A stretch of 64,000 nt of DNA from Metabacillus malikii (GTDB taxonomy: Bacteria; Bacillota; Bacilli; Bacillales; Bacillaceae). Below, one piece after another: positions 36,717-45,553 of this stretch; position 1 is the stretch's first letter, and each line of letters begins with the position of its first letter. The DNA is taken from positions 62,001-126,000 of the forward strand of contig NZ_JAUSUD010000001.1 in the NCBI RefSeq assembly GCF_030813355.1, in the 5' to 3' direction. Made by a program: the position numbers and the translations under genes. Under the pieces are notes generated by a model that was not told where the DNA came from, did no database searches, and worked only from the letters and a program-made list of their open reading frames with translations.

Positions 36717-37055
36717 TTATTCTGTGTGTAATAAGATTTCTTTTAGTGTCTTTATATTTTTTGGGAGTTCTTTCTCATCTTGCTTTATGCTTAATTCTTT
36801 CCCTGGTGTTTTGATTAGCTTCCAAGCATCTTCTCTTGGATATCCATTTGAATATTTTACAAAAGAGGTGTCTAAAATTTTTTTGCTAAAATTCAAGACC
36901 AACATATGATATTGCCCATACAGCCTAGAAGTTTCCTTTTCTGTTAAAGGTTCTTAGTTTACATAAATAGGATTATTTACTGTCTTATCTAGGGTGAGTT
37001 GGATTGCAGTATCAAGAAATTTATTATTAATTAAATGCTGAGTGTATAAAATCAT
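36717..37055 (-). pseudogene. decayed gene with one in-frame stop
   Basis: On the minus strand a frame from ATG 37055 encodes 33 residues (ending NNPIYVN), meets TAA, and continues in the same frame for 79 more residues (EPLTEKETSRLYGQYHM ... KTLKEILLHTE). The text on both sides of the stop reads like one protein. No family recognised. It lies between the SEFIR module and the XRE gene. Confidence 0.5.
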
Positions 37056-37144
37056 ATAAAGATATATCAAAACCTATATTTGTCTATCGAAAAATTTAAG
37101 TTAAAATGAAAATATACTTTTATGATAAATAGAGGGGAAACAGA

Positions 37145-37498
37145 ATGAGTGAAACATTACAATACATTGGGACACAAGTAAAAAAGTTAAGAATAAAGAA
37201 AGGTTTATCTAGGGAGGACTTGGCAGCAAAAAGTAAAATCACCTCTAATTACTTAGCACAGTTAGAAAGAGCAGAAGTAAATGTAAGTATCAATAAATTG
37301 GATTCATTATGCCAAGGGTTGGGGTTGGCAGTTGGCGATCTGTTTCCAACTTCAAACGATGTTGAAACAAAAATAAACTCCTCAATATATAAGGAGTCTA
37401 TTGAAGAAATTGTAAATATCGTTTGCCAGTTAGAAAGTGAACGAGATATTAGCTTAATTCTCGTTCTTCTAAAAGAAATGAATAAAAATAAAAAGTAA
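37145..37498 (+). CDS. XRE-family transcriptional regulator
   Basis: 117 residues, GAGGGG seven bases before the ATG. An HTH_3 domain covers about residues 8-66 (VKKLRIKKGLSREDLAAKS, then TSNYLAQLERAEVNVSINKL), followed by a short acidic helical tail. It resembles controller proteins of restriction or defence loci. Direct targets are not evident; it probably controls itself or neighbouring cargo. Confidence 0.85.
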   Translation: MSETLQYIGTQVKKLRIKKGLSREDLAAKSKITSNYLAQLERAEVNVSINKLDSLCQGLGLAVGDLFPTSNDVETKINSSIYKESIEEIVNIVCQLESERDISLILVLLKEMNKNKK

Positions 37499-37625
37499 TT
37501 TTTCTTCGTCTTATTTCTTTATATAAGAGGAAAATAAACTCTTGGTCCAAAGACAATTCTTTGGCATTTAAATAGCATTCTAGTAGTTGGGTATTATTGA
37601 GCTTGTAAATCATTGATATGCCCCC

Positions 37626-38333
37626 TTATAATGCGAGAGAATAGGCTTTCATTGTATGAGTTAATGACTCGATTAGTTTGGTTCTATGAGAGTGAAATTC
37701 TTGGTCGTTTTGATTGTAAAGAGAGGTGAATGAAATAAAGAAATAATCAAAAACAAGAGAAGCTTTTTTATCTCCATCATATTCAATAAATTTTTTTAAG
37801 ATGAGGGTAGCAATGGTGATATAATCTTCTATATTTAATGAGGATACATATAAGGTTTCTTTTTCGGAAAAGTAATCAATTTTTGCTTGAACTTCCAAAA
37901 CACTAATAAGAGTCAAATAGTAGTTTGCATTATGGTATTCAGATGGATGGTTCAAAGAGAAAAAGCTATTGTGAATAAATTTTCGTTTGGTTTCAAGTAA
38001 GAAATTAATATTCATAAGACCTAATAACCTTTTTCCATCGAGTAAAAGGGATTGTGGTTGACTTAAACAATCTTGTAGGATGTGCATTTTCAATTTTTCG
38101 TCAATAACTGCTTCCAAGGAACCTTTAATCTTTTTTCTTACTATGGGGTCGTGAAATAGATGAATTAAAGTATTTGTTTTATCTTTGTAATAGTTTTGGT
38201 AATTCACTACTTTTGAAGGAGCTCCTTTCATAACAACAAATGGAAACACTGACTTTTCTACTCGTAGCTGATTGAGTAAGTGCTGTGTGAGTTTTAGTTC
38301 TTCATTTAATTCTTGAGTAATAACAGGAATCAT
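37626..38333 (-). CDS. unknown element cargo protein
   Basis: Starts at the ATG at 38333, seven bases after AAGGAG; 235 residues. Predominantly helical, soluble, no signal peptide and no motif I can identify. It lies between the XRE gene (convergent) and the end of the recombinase operon. Confidence 0.55.
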   Translation of the reverse strand: MIPVITQELNEELKLTQHLLNQLRVEKSVFPFVVMKGAPSKVVNYQNYYKDKTNTLIHLFHDPIVRKKIKGSLEAVIDEKLKMHILQDCLSQPQSLLLDGKRLLGLMNINFLLETKRKFIHNSFFSLNHPSEYHNANYYLTLISVLEVQAKIDYFSEKETLYVSSLNIEDYITIATLILKKFIEYDGDKKASLVFDYFFISFTSLYNQNDQEFHSHRTKLIESLTHTMKAYSLAL

Positions 38334-38520
38334 ACGCACTCTCCTTATAGATATATTGTTTATTTTTATATTATTTATAAATATATCTATAATTTACCAT
38401 ATAGACTAGGGTGGCGCAATACTGTTTTGGGGATTTGTAGCATATTTTAGGATTGTAAATGAGGGTAATCTTCAAGTGAGTAGACAATTACTTTAGTATG
38501 GAAAAGGGTCTAGAATGAAA

Positions 38521-38550
38521 AGAGCAAGCTCTTAATAAAGAACTTGCTTG
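38521..38550 (-). terminator. terminator of the recombinase operon
   Basis: On the minus strand GCAAG.TTCTT pairs with AAGAG.CTTGC around TATT, followed by TCTTTTC, just after the stop at 38568. Confidence 0.55.
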
Positions 38551-38567
38551 AGTGAAAGTTTGAATGT

Positions 38568-39290
38568 TTACAGATAGCCAAATTGATCAGAGGCAGATTG
38601 TTTATTCTTCAACTTTACAACATTTTGATTATTTCTTTCAGCTGCTTTTTCATTTTGATATTGGTCAAATTGGTATCCATCAAGTGGATTATCGGCAAAA
38701 ATTTGCTCTAAAATCATTTGCACAGGCTGGGTTCTTGTTTTTCCCGTGTTAATTAGATTATCAACAGGAAACCCTTGTGATGCACTATGCTCCATTATTT
38801 GAAACAAAATGGTTTGGAGTGCATCTGCTTGTTGTTTATATTTGTTTTTTTGTTCTTTTTCTTCTTCCAATTGTTTCTCTAATTTATGCATTCTCTTAAA
38901 ATACTTTTTGGCTTTCACTTCGTTTATTCTTAAACTATTAATCAACTTTTGCTTGTCTTTTTTGTTGCCAGTATATAATTTATGCACTGCATCTTCTGTA
39001 TCAATCAACTCTCCTGAATCTTCTGTTTCATCATTTTTCAAAACAGGCTCTGTGTTAATGGAGTTCACTTTTTCAATAAGTTTTTTACCTTGATAATCCC
39101 ACTTTCTCCAATAATCGTAGCTTGGTTTCTTCGGAAGAAAAGGGTATTTCCCCAAATCATAATTTTCAGCAACATATTCAAACACTTGACGTGGTTTCAC
39201 TTTCCCTTTGACTTTCATATCTTTTTTAAATTGATGGATAATCTCCAAGATTTTATCTTCATCAAACTCATTTTCAAACCCTCTAGGCAT
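38568..39290 (-). CDS. TnpC-like coiled-coil accessory protein of the recombinase operon
   Basis: The ATG at 39290 follows AAAGG by nine bases and overlaps the end of the upstream recombinase gene by 8 bases; 240 residues. An N-terminal globular part (RGFENEFDEDKILEIIHQF, KPRQVFEYVAENY) precedes a long coiled coil (KAKKYFKRMHKLEKQLEEEK). Position and coiled coil recall TnpC of Tn554, which is 125 residues and affects orientation and efficiency of transposition. Its role here is inferred from that. Confidence 0.65.
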   Translation of the reverse strand: MPRGFENEFDEDKILEIIHQFKKDMKVKGKVKPRQVFEYVAENYDLGKYPFLPKKPSYDYWRKWDYQGKKLIEKVNSINTEPVLKNDETEDSGELIDTEDAVHKLYTGNKKDKQKLINSLRINEVKAKKYFKRMHKLEKQLEEEKEQKNKYKQQADALQTILFQIMEHSASQGFPVDNLINTGKTRTQPVQMILEQIFADNPLDGYQFDQYQNEKAAERNNQNVVKLKNKQSASDQFGYL

Positions 39291-41109
39291 TGTAATCAAC
39301 CTTTCTTTGTTCAATAGTGGCAAGTTCAAGGTATTCTTGAACGGCTTGTTTGAATTGTTTCGCTTGAATCGTTAAATCTCGATTTAAATCAATATTTAAA
39401 TCATCCACATCTTCGGCTTTGTTGTATTGGCTAATAATATATTTGTGAATTTCAATAATGGTAGAAACAACATCTTTAATATGGTTGTAGGCATTTTCAA
39501 CTTTTTTAATAATCACTTCTCGCTTCTCACGATACTCATTAATCGATATCCCCCAGTCATCACACAAAGGACAATCATTTACTTTACATCGTTGTAAAGG
39601 GTCTTTACAAAAGCCAAGGTCTAGTTTTTTATTCTTTGTTTGACCAGAAGAAGAGGTGGCACGAACAAACTTATCTTTGATGAGCTGTTCTAACCCAAAA
39701 TGTTCCGTAAAAGCATTTCTCATATTATGATTTTTAGTCTCATCCTCGTCTTTAAAGGTAGAAAAGCTTTTTTTATAAGAAAATTTATTCATTAGCTGTA
39801 AGATTTCGATATCAATTAAAAACTGTTCGTGGCTATGATAATGGTATTGGCTATTTAATTTTAGGTGTCCACCTAATCGGGCAATTTCAACAGGATTATA
39901 GCCCAATTTCATTAGGTTAATGAAAGCAAAATGGCGTGTGTCACCTGGTCTAATTTTATAAGTGAAGTCATAATGATCGTTCAAGATTTGAGTACTCTCA
40001 TCGAAAGTTTCCCTAGGTCGTACGGTCAAGCCAAACTTTTTTTCTATGACAAGTTCATAAAAACGGTCAATATCTTGATAAAGATTGACCAGGCTATATT
40101 TAGAATCATTAAGCTTTACTTTGGCATTTGTCCGATTAAAAACCGCTTCATACGTTTGTTTATTGGCTTTAGAAGATAATAGGGTTTCTGACTCTCCATA
40201 TTTCTTTGTGTTATCAATATAAGCTTGGATGGCTTTCCCTAAATCATTCGAGATTTTAACAGTATCAATCAACTGTATGCGATTCACATTTCTTTTTTTG
40301 CTTCCTTTTTTATTGGAACGTGGTAGTTTGATATGAAATTGGTTATTTTTCTCCTTCAACCCATCTCTTTTGATTCCACATAACTCAAAAGGGCGAAGCG
40401 GGATTTTATTGCTTAAGTTCCACCATAAATAAATGGGAAAAAAGTAAAGATATTCTGGAGAATTTGGTGATAACGCTCCAAAATATTCATCTAGTTTTTG
40501 ATTAAAGAGAAATACATCTTTCGGATTTGGTAAGGTACGAACATTAAACTGCAAACCCATTTCTTCTTTTAGTTCTAATAATAAATTTGAATATACATTA
40601 TTGGAATCGAGGTCTTGATAGTAGTCCAAGAAATTGAGAGCGCCAATACAAGTAATAAAAGCGTTATGTTTTGTTTTTTCATTGAGTTGATTAATTTTTT
40701 CCTTCGCTTCTGTTAACACTTTTTGATCAGGGTTAAAGCATTGGGAATACTCAATAAAGCGGTGTAAACATCGAAAATACCGAACAACACTATACAATTC
40801 TACCCGTTGTAATAAATGAGCAATCCAACATTTCACGACTTGAACAAACTCAAATTTCTCCTCTTTGTTCAAATGAGGTACAAATTGTATGCTTGTCTTT
40901 ATTTTTTCAAATTTAAAAAACGTGCGATTTACTCCATCTAGATAAGCAACTCCCCAAATATCCGAATCAAATTGGCAGTGATTTAGAGGCTGCTTATTGA
41001 GTTCTTCAAGGAATATTTTAGCGCTTTCGATACTTTCGTCTAAATCAAAGGATAAGTCAGCATACTCGTTTAATAAGACAATATCTTCGTCTCTTAATGC
41101 GATACTCAT
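39283..41109 (-). CDS. tyrosine recombinase C of the element
   Basis: 608 residues; the ATG overlaps the previous stop (ATGA). Catalytic motifs of a tyrosine recombinase: Arg239 (IPLRPFELCG), Arg392-His393 (GDTRHFAF), His415 (LGGHLKLN) and a tyrosine at 422 or 424 (QYHYHSH). A C-terminal cysteine cluster (CKDPLQRCKVNDCPLC) probably binds zinc. Large recombinases of this kind in tandem are typical of Tn554-like transposons. Confidence 0.85.
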   Translation of the reverse strand: MSIALRDEDIVLLNEYADLSFDLDESIESAKIFLEELNKQPLNHCQFDSDIWGVAYLDGVNRTFFKFEKIKTSIQFVPHLNKEEKFEFVQVVKCWIAHLLQRVELYSVVRYFRCLHRFIEYSQCFNPDQKVLTEAKEKINQLNEKTKHNAFITCIGALNFLDYYQDLDSNNVYSNLLLELKEEMGLQFNVRTLPNPKDVFLFNQKLDEYFGALSPNSPEYLYFFPIYLWWNLSNKIPLRPFELCGIKRDGLKEKNNQFHIKLPRSNKKGSKKRNVNRIQLIDTVKISNDLGKAIQAYIDNTKKYGESETLLSSKANKQTYEAVFNRTNAKVKLNDSKYSLVNLYQDIDRFYELVIEKKFGLTVRPRETFDESTQILNDHYDFTYKIRPGDTRHFAFINLMKLGYNPVEIARLGGHLKLNSQYHYHSHEQFLIDIEILQLMNKFSYKKSFSTFKDEDETKNHNMRNAFTEHFGLEQLIKDKFVRATSSSGQTKNKKLDLGFCKDPLQRCKVNDCPLCDDWGISINEYREKREVIIKKVENAYNHIKDVVSTIIEIHKYIISQYNKAEDVDDLNIDLNRDLTIQAKQFKQAVQEYLELATIEQRKVDYNA

Positions 41110-43655
41110 TGGAAAACATCCCTTTCTTCTATGGTTAAATATTCCTTAAAGCCTGGTATTCGAGAGAATCTTTGGTTGATGCCATCAATGCCTCCAGTAA
41201 TAAATCGGTCAACTCGTTCACGTCCAAACTTTTGAATGGCAAACTTTAATAATTCCCTCTCAATAAACAATTGATTAGCTAACCTTGTTTTCTCACCTTC
41301 AAGAGGGGTTGTCTCAAAAAATCGTTCAAACTCACTTAATTTATAATGAATTCGGTGATTGATAGAAGAAAGGGTATGAATGTTCGGTACATTTAAAGCA
41401 CACCCCTCACAGGCTCTGGTTCCAAATGGACAATTTTCTTCTCCCACCAAACACTGAAAATCTTCTGATTTGGAAGGGGAAAGCCCCAATTTTAGCAAGG
41501 TATGTTTTAATTTTAATTCTTCTATCGGCATTTCATTGATAATATCGGAAACGATATTTCTTTCTTCGTAAATGCAGTTTAAAAATCCAGCCAAACCTTC
41601 TAATTTTTCGATAGTATATTGTTCTTTTAGCAATGCCACTTGATGTAGTTGTTTGGACTTATCTTCTTTATCTTTTTGGAATAATAGGGTTGTAGCTGAA
41701 TCATAAACAAACCCAAAATTGTCAAGACTAAATAAATGCTCTGAAATCTCATCCACTTTATCTGGTGGAACTTCTAAATAAATATTGGTAATTTCAATAT
41801 CAGAGTGGCTTCGTAAAAATTTCACCAATTCAACAGGATTTCGCTTGGTTAACTGCCCCACAACAGAAACCATATAAGACATTAGAGTACGATTGGTTTT
41901 AAGACCCCTAAAAATAAAATTCCCTTCAGAATCAAAAGATTGGAAGAAAGCATTATGATTGTAGGTATAAATACTATGCTTATGCACAAGTGCAAATAAA
42001 CGATCACTTAATGGATGCATTTCTCTTTGTATCACGGTAGAAATTAAGACAGCATAAGCGAACGGTTGCATTAACTCATCTGAAATCGTAAAATAGCGCT
42101 TGGCATTCGTTTTTCCGTGTCGATAGGGAAGACCACGATAATAATCAGCAATGAAAATGGTATCATCTTGGCTTAATTCATTTTCTTTTAGCCATTCTAA
42201 ACTTATATGAGGGAAGAAACTCTCAGGAAGTTTTGGAAAGGCAAGTACGTCATCACTTCGCCAAGCGTTGTTTAATAAAATCGTGGCATAAGTCCACATA
42301 TTGGCATAATTAATGATGGGCTTTTCTCCACGCATTTCTTTTTGAGCTGCTTCAATGGCTTTTTCTTTGTGTAAAGGTATATTTTTAACAAAGTCTAATA
42401 ATTGAAAGAATTCATCAATGGTGTAAATCGTTTTATCTTGAACACCGATTTTGTGTTTAGGATTTGGGATGTCTTTTATGTCATAGCCTAGTTTTGAAAT
42501 TCCAGCTTGACGACAAACTTCAGTAAGGTTAAATATAAAGCTAAACAATCTTAATTGCCAACCTAAAGGAACAGCTTCTTCAAATAACCCCAAAAGAATG
42601 GCTTTTGTCGAAAATTTAAATATATCTTTTTGGTGACAAAATTTCGAAAGTAGGTCGGTTATGTTAACAAAAAGAATTATGGTAGATTTAAATTTCTTTT
42701 CTTCTTGATTCGCTTTATTAATAGACCTCCGAACAAAATCCATCCAATGAAAACGGGTGAATTCACTTGTATCAGAAAATTTGATTCCGAAATAATCAAT
42801 GAGTTCTAAATAAGCTTGGTAGGGATTGCTGTGCAGATACTTATCAAAGGTTTCAGCTTTTTTCATATCATCTTTTATTTTTTGAATCCAATCTTGAACT
42901 GGTTGTTTGGAAATAAGGGTTTCATTATAAGTGTAATCATAATCTTCGCCCTTTATTTTACAAATAACAGGGAAGGGGTAAAGTATCTCGTCTTGGTCCT
43001 CCATTAATTTTGGTGTTAGTTGTCTTCTTCCCCCTGTTAATTCTTTTATATCAGCATACGTATAATAATGTTGTTTGATTTTATGAAGTAAATCTTGCTG
43101 AATCTTTTTTAAATAAAGAAGTTGTTCTTCGTGAAAGTATTTGTCTATCTTCAGCGTGATAAAGGGTACGATATTATATTCTTCAAATAGCTTTTCTTTT
43201 TTATCTCGACCTAAACCAAGTTCCTGAACGATTTCATCGCCTGTATATAGTTTATTCGGTTGCTTGTTTACACGTTTAATATATTCTAGTAGTATATCGA
43301 CATCATTCTTTAATAGAAAGGTATAGTTTAACCTATTTCCAAAAGATACATAATTTATCCCGATAAGATTACATTTTTCCTTAATGGCATTAATCTTTTT
43401 ATTTCGTTCAGATGCAAAGTCTTTAATCAATTCAACAAATTGTTCAAAAGAAATATGTTCTTCCAAAAAAGTGTCTATCTTTTTCTTGGAATATAGTATT
43501 TCCCCATTCACTTCTTCTCCAAAATAATGTTTAAAGTCTATTACTTCTTGTTTATGAGGGTTTTTTCTTGAAGTCAAAGCCCAAGATAAAGTACAATTTT
43601 CTACGTTAAACAAATACATAACGGCTCTAGTTAAAGGCATATCATTATGCTCCAT
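41106..43655 (-). CDS. tyrosine recombinase B of the element (large)
   Basis: The ATG at 43655 lies ten bases after GGAGG; 849 residues. The catalytic core is in the second half: Arg in NNAWRSDDVL, Lys in KTNAKRYF, Arg in LKTNRTLM, then RSHSDIEITNIY with the likely nucleophile Tyr. The first His of the HxxR box is replaced by Lys. A cysteine cluster (CPFGTRACEGC) follows. About 350 extra N-terminal residues probably bind DNA. It overlaps both neighbours. Confidence 0.83.
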   Translation of the reverse strand: MEHNDMPLTRAVMYLFNVENCTLSWALTSRKNPHKQEVIDFKHYFGEEVNGEILYSKKKIDTFLEEHISFEQFVELIKDFASERNKKINAIKEKCNLIGINYVSFGNRLNYTFLLKNDVDILLEYIKRVNKQPNKLYTGDEIVQELGLGRDKKEKLFEEYNIVPFITLKIDKYFHEEQLLYLKKIQQDLLHKIKQHYYTYADIKELTGGRRQLTPKLMEDQDEILYPFPVICKIKGEDYDYTYNETLISKQPVQDWIQKIKDDMKKAETFDKYLHSNPYQAYLELIDYFGIKFSDTSEFTRFHWMDFVRRSINKANQEEKKFKSTIILFVNITDLLSKFCHQKDIFKFSTKAILLGLFEEAVPLGWQLRLFSFIFNLTEVCRQAGISKLGYDIKDIPNPKHKIGVQDKTIYTIDEFFQLLDFVKNIPLHKEKAIEAAQKEMRGEKPIINYANMWTYATILLNNAWRSDDVLAFPKLPESFFPHISLEWLKENELSQDDTIFIADYYRGLPYRHGKTNAKRYFTISDELMQPFAYAVLISTVIQREMHPLSDRLFALVHKHSIYTYNHNAFFQSFDSEGNFIFRGLKTNRTLMSYMVSVVGQLTKRNPVELVKFLRSHSDIEITNIYLEVPPDKVDEISEHLFSLDNFGFVYDSATTLLFQKDKEDKSKQLHQVALLKEQYTIEKLEGLAGFLNCIYEERNIVSDIINEMPIEELKLKHTLLKLGLSPSKSEDFQCLVGEENCPFGTRACEGCALNVPNIHTLSSINHRIHYKLSEFERFFETTPLEGEKTRLANQLFIERELLKFAIQKFGRERVDRFITGGIDGINQRFSRIPGFKEYLTIEERDVFQ

Positions 43656-45000
43656 AAATATCACCCCTCCATTTACTCAATTGTGTATCAGAAAATTCCG
43701 ATGTGATTTTTCTGTTTGGTGCTTTGTCAAAAGCAACTCTTACAACGTTTAAAGCATCCGTTAATGTTTCTTGTACAGTTCTTTCTTCAATATAGTCGAG
43801 TAAAGAATTTAAGTTTGAATCCCCACGAGCAAGTGCGACTTCTGAAATGCTTAGTCCTGCATCAAAGCAAAAATGTGTAAATACCCCTCTTGTCAAATGA
43901 GTGGACCAATCAATATCAGATAATTTTTGGTAGGTGCTAATTCTACCTTCATCCAAAATTTTCTTTAAAAAGGCTTGTTTTACTTTATTGAACTGATACC
44001 AATAGCTATTGCCTGAAATAGGTTGTCCTGTTCGGGAAGACAAAAGTAGTGCGTGTTTATTTTTTAGTTTGCCTTTTTGTTCAAGTAATTTTAGTTTGGC
44101 TATTTGTTCTTTATACGCATATTCAAGTGTTGAATTCCAAAAAAGTGATTGATATCTTCGTATTTTCACTTGTTCACTTTTGGAGTTTTTCTTGTGTAGA
44201 AAGAGCAATTCCTGATTATCATCCACATCTAGATATTTTCCTTGTGGTCTTGTTAGAAGTGAATGTCTGGTTAAGTTTACAACTTCACCTCTTCTTAGTC
44301 CTCCAAAAAACTGAAAGCAGATTCCTAAGTAAATATCTTCTGCTACGTCCATTGCTACATCTAAGAATTCTTTGACTAATTTTGCTCTGTCTTTCCCAAA
44401 ATCTGATAGTTTTTCTGTTATTTTATCTTGGGTAGGGGGATAGATAGTATCAAGTTCCCCATTATCAAACATATCTCCAAGTATTGTAAGTTCTTTTTCG
44501 TATCGGTTCCCATCAATATAAGAAGAATATTTATTAACTTGATAAAATACTTTGATATCTTCTTCTAATAAGTTTTCTTCTTTTAGCCAAGCATAGAATT
44601 TATTAAGATGTTTTACTTTTGACATAACATAGGACCCTTTCAATTCTCCTTCTCTTGATTGAATGGAAAGGTCTGATATAAAGAGGGAACCGTGTTTCAA
44701 AGTTAATCCTTTTATTCCTTTCTCTTTTAATGGAAGAAACTCGTCAATTTCTTCCTCCACCATATCCCTACAATAGTTTAAAAATTGACATATAGTGTAG
44801 GCTGGATTTGATTGTGAACTAACACTTCCACTTTTTTTTCTTCTATAATTACTTCGTATAAAATTGGTTAGAGGGGAGGGGAAAACTATATTTCTTTCTA
44901 TGTCCTCCACCCCAATGCCAACACTATCTATTGTATAAATTTTATTATTTATGACTTGGTAGGTGGGGTATTCTCTAACTACATATCTATAATTATTCAT
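43645..45000 (-). CDS. tyrosine recombinase A of the element
   Basis: First gene of the operon, 451 residues, GGGGG ten bases before the ATG. It has an N-terminal SAM-like core-binding domain and a catalytic domain with Arg236/237 (GGLRRGEV), His368xxArg371 (HLTRGVF), and Tyr403 (LLDYIEE); the usual GHS box reads GDS. It probably makes strand exchanges at the terminal repeats together with recombinases B and C. The gene lies 150 bases from the right end of the element and reads inward. Confidence 0.87.
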   Translation of the reverse strand: MNNYRYVVREYPTYQVINNKIYTIDSVGIGVEDIERNIVFPSPLTNFIRSNYRRKKSGSVSSQSNPAYTICQFLNYCRDMVEEEIDEFLPLKEKGIKGLTLKHGSLFISDLSIQSREGELKGSYVMSKVKHLNKFYAWLKEENLLEEDIKVFYQVNKYSSYIDGNRYEKELTILGDMFDNGELDTIYPPTQDKITEKLSDFGKDRAKLVKEFLDVAMDVAEDIYLGICFQFFGGLRRGEVVNLTRHSLLTRPQGKYLDVDDNQELLFLHKKNSKSEQVKIRRYQSLFWNSTLEYAYKEQIAKLKLLEQKGKLKNKHALLLSSRTGQPISGNSYWYQFNKVKQAFLKKILDEGRISTYQKLSDIDWSTHLTRGVFTHFCFDAGLSISEVALARGDSNLNSLLDYIEERTVQETLTDALNVVRVAFDKAPNRKITSEFSDTQLSKWRGDIYGA

Positions 45001-45028
45001 TTGTCATTTCCCCCTAATTCAATAAAAG

Positions 45029-45064
45029 TGTATAATGTATAAAGATTGTATATTGTATAAATAG
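45029..45064. repeat. tandem 18-base repeats upstream of the recombinase operon
   Basis: TGTATAATGTATAAAGAT and TGTATATTGTATAAATAG lie back to back (15 of 18 identical), 29 bases before the recombinase A start. They could be a repressor or recombinase binding site; the minus-strand TTATAC-like boxes inside also look like promoter elements. Confidence 0.55.
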
Positions 45065-45151
45065 TGAAATATCTTGTTTTTCCCATATTAATACGTAATT
45101 GGGATTAACGTCAATCATTATTTTTATTAGTGTTGAGAGGTGTTTTTATAG

Positions 45152-45553
45152 TTGAATTTATATTTATTCCTAAAGTATCGAATACAACCACCTTGTCATT
45201 GTTTCTTCCAATTTTATGTAGCTGACGGAAAATTATCATGTCAATTATATCAACGTTCCGCTGATATTTTTCTTGGTGTGCCTTTTAATATTGCTTCATA
45301 TGCATTACTAGTTCATATGGTTGCACAAGTAACAAACCTTGAAGTAGGGGACTTTGTTCATACACTAGGTGATGCACATATTTATTCGAATCATATCGAA
45401 CAAGTGAAGGAGCAATTAACTCGAGAGCCGAGAAAATTACCGAAGCTTGTCATGAATAAGGAAATTAAAAATATTTTTGATTTTAAATTTGAAGATTTTA
45501 CAATTGAGGATTATCAACCACACCCACACATTAAAGGAGCTGTTAGCGTTTGA
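45152..45553 (+). pseudogene. thyA: 3' fragment of host thymidylate synthase fused to element-supplied start
   Basis: From about 45193 the frame is host ThyB sequence including the catalytic cysteine ([11 protein letters not shown]), [13 protein letters not shown] and the C-terminal [10 protein letters not shown]. Upstream, element DNA provides GAGAGGTG and a TTG at 45152 with 13 in-frame codons, so a 133-residue chimera can be made. It lacks the folate and phosphate sites of the N-terminal half and should be inactive. Its stop overlaps the start of dfrA, so its translation may keep dfrA expressed. Confidence 0.9.
45176..45188 (-). repeat. right terminal inverted repeat of the thyA element
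   Basis: Reads GTTGTATTCGATA on the minus strand, the partner of the left end (two mismatches). CACC separates it from the TTGTCATTG that resumes host thyA. Confidence 0.75.

Larger units (their letters stand above)
27580..45192. mobile_element. Tn554-like tyrosine-recombinase element in thyA, with replacement thyA-dfr and defence cargo
   Basis: The ends are fixed by the split host thyA and by inverted terminal repeats at 27580-27592 and 45176-45188; three or four bases beyond the right repeat (CACC) may be recombination core. Contents left to right: thyA, dfr, Lamassu-like pair, T-box GNAT, S51 peptidase, SEFIR module, decayed gene, XRE regulator, unknown gene, then the recombinase operon reading inward from the right end. 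The dispersed chromosomal repeat is absent inside. No target duplication is evident, as for Tn554. Confidence 0.9.

Noticed and set aside
27580-45192. Prophage or integrative conjugative element
   Set aside because: No phage structural, lysis, replication, relaxase or type IV secretion genes; three recombinases in an operon fit a Tn554-like transposon better.
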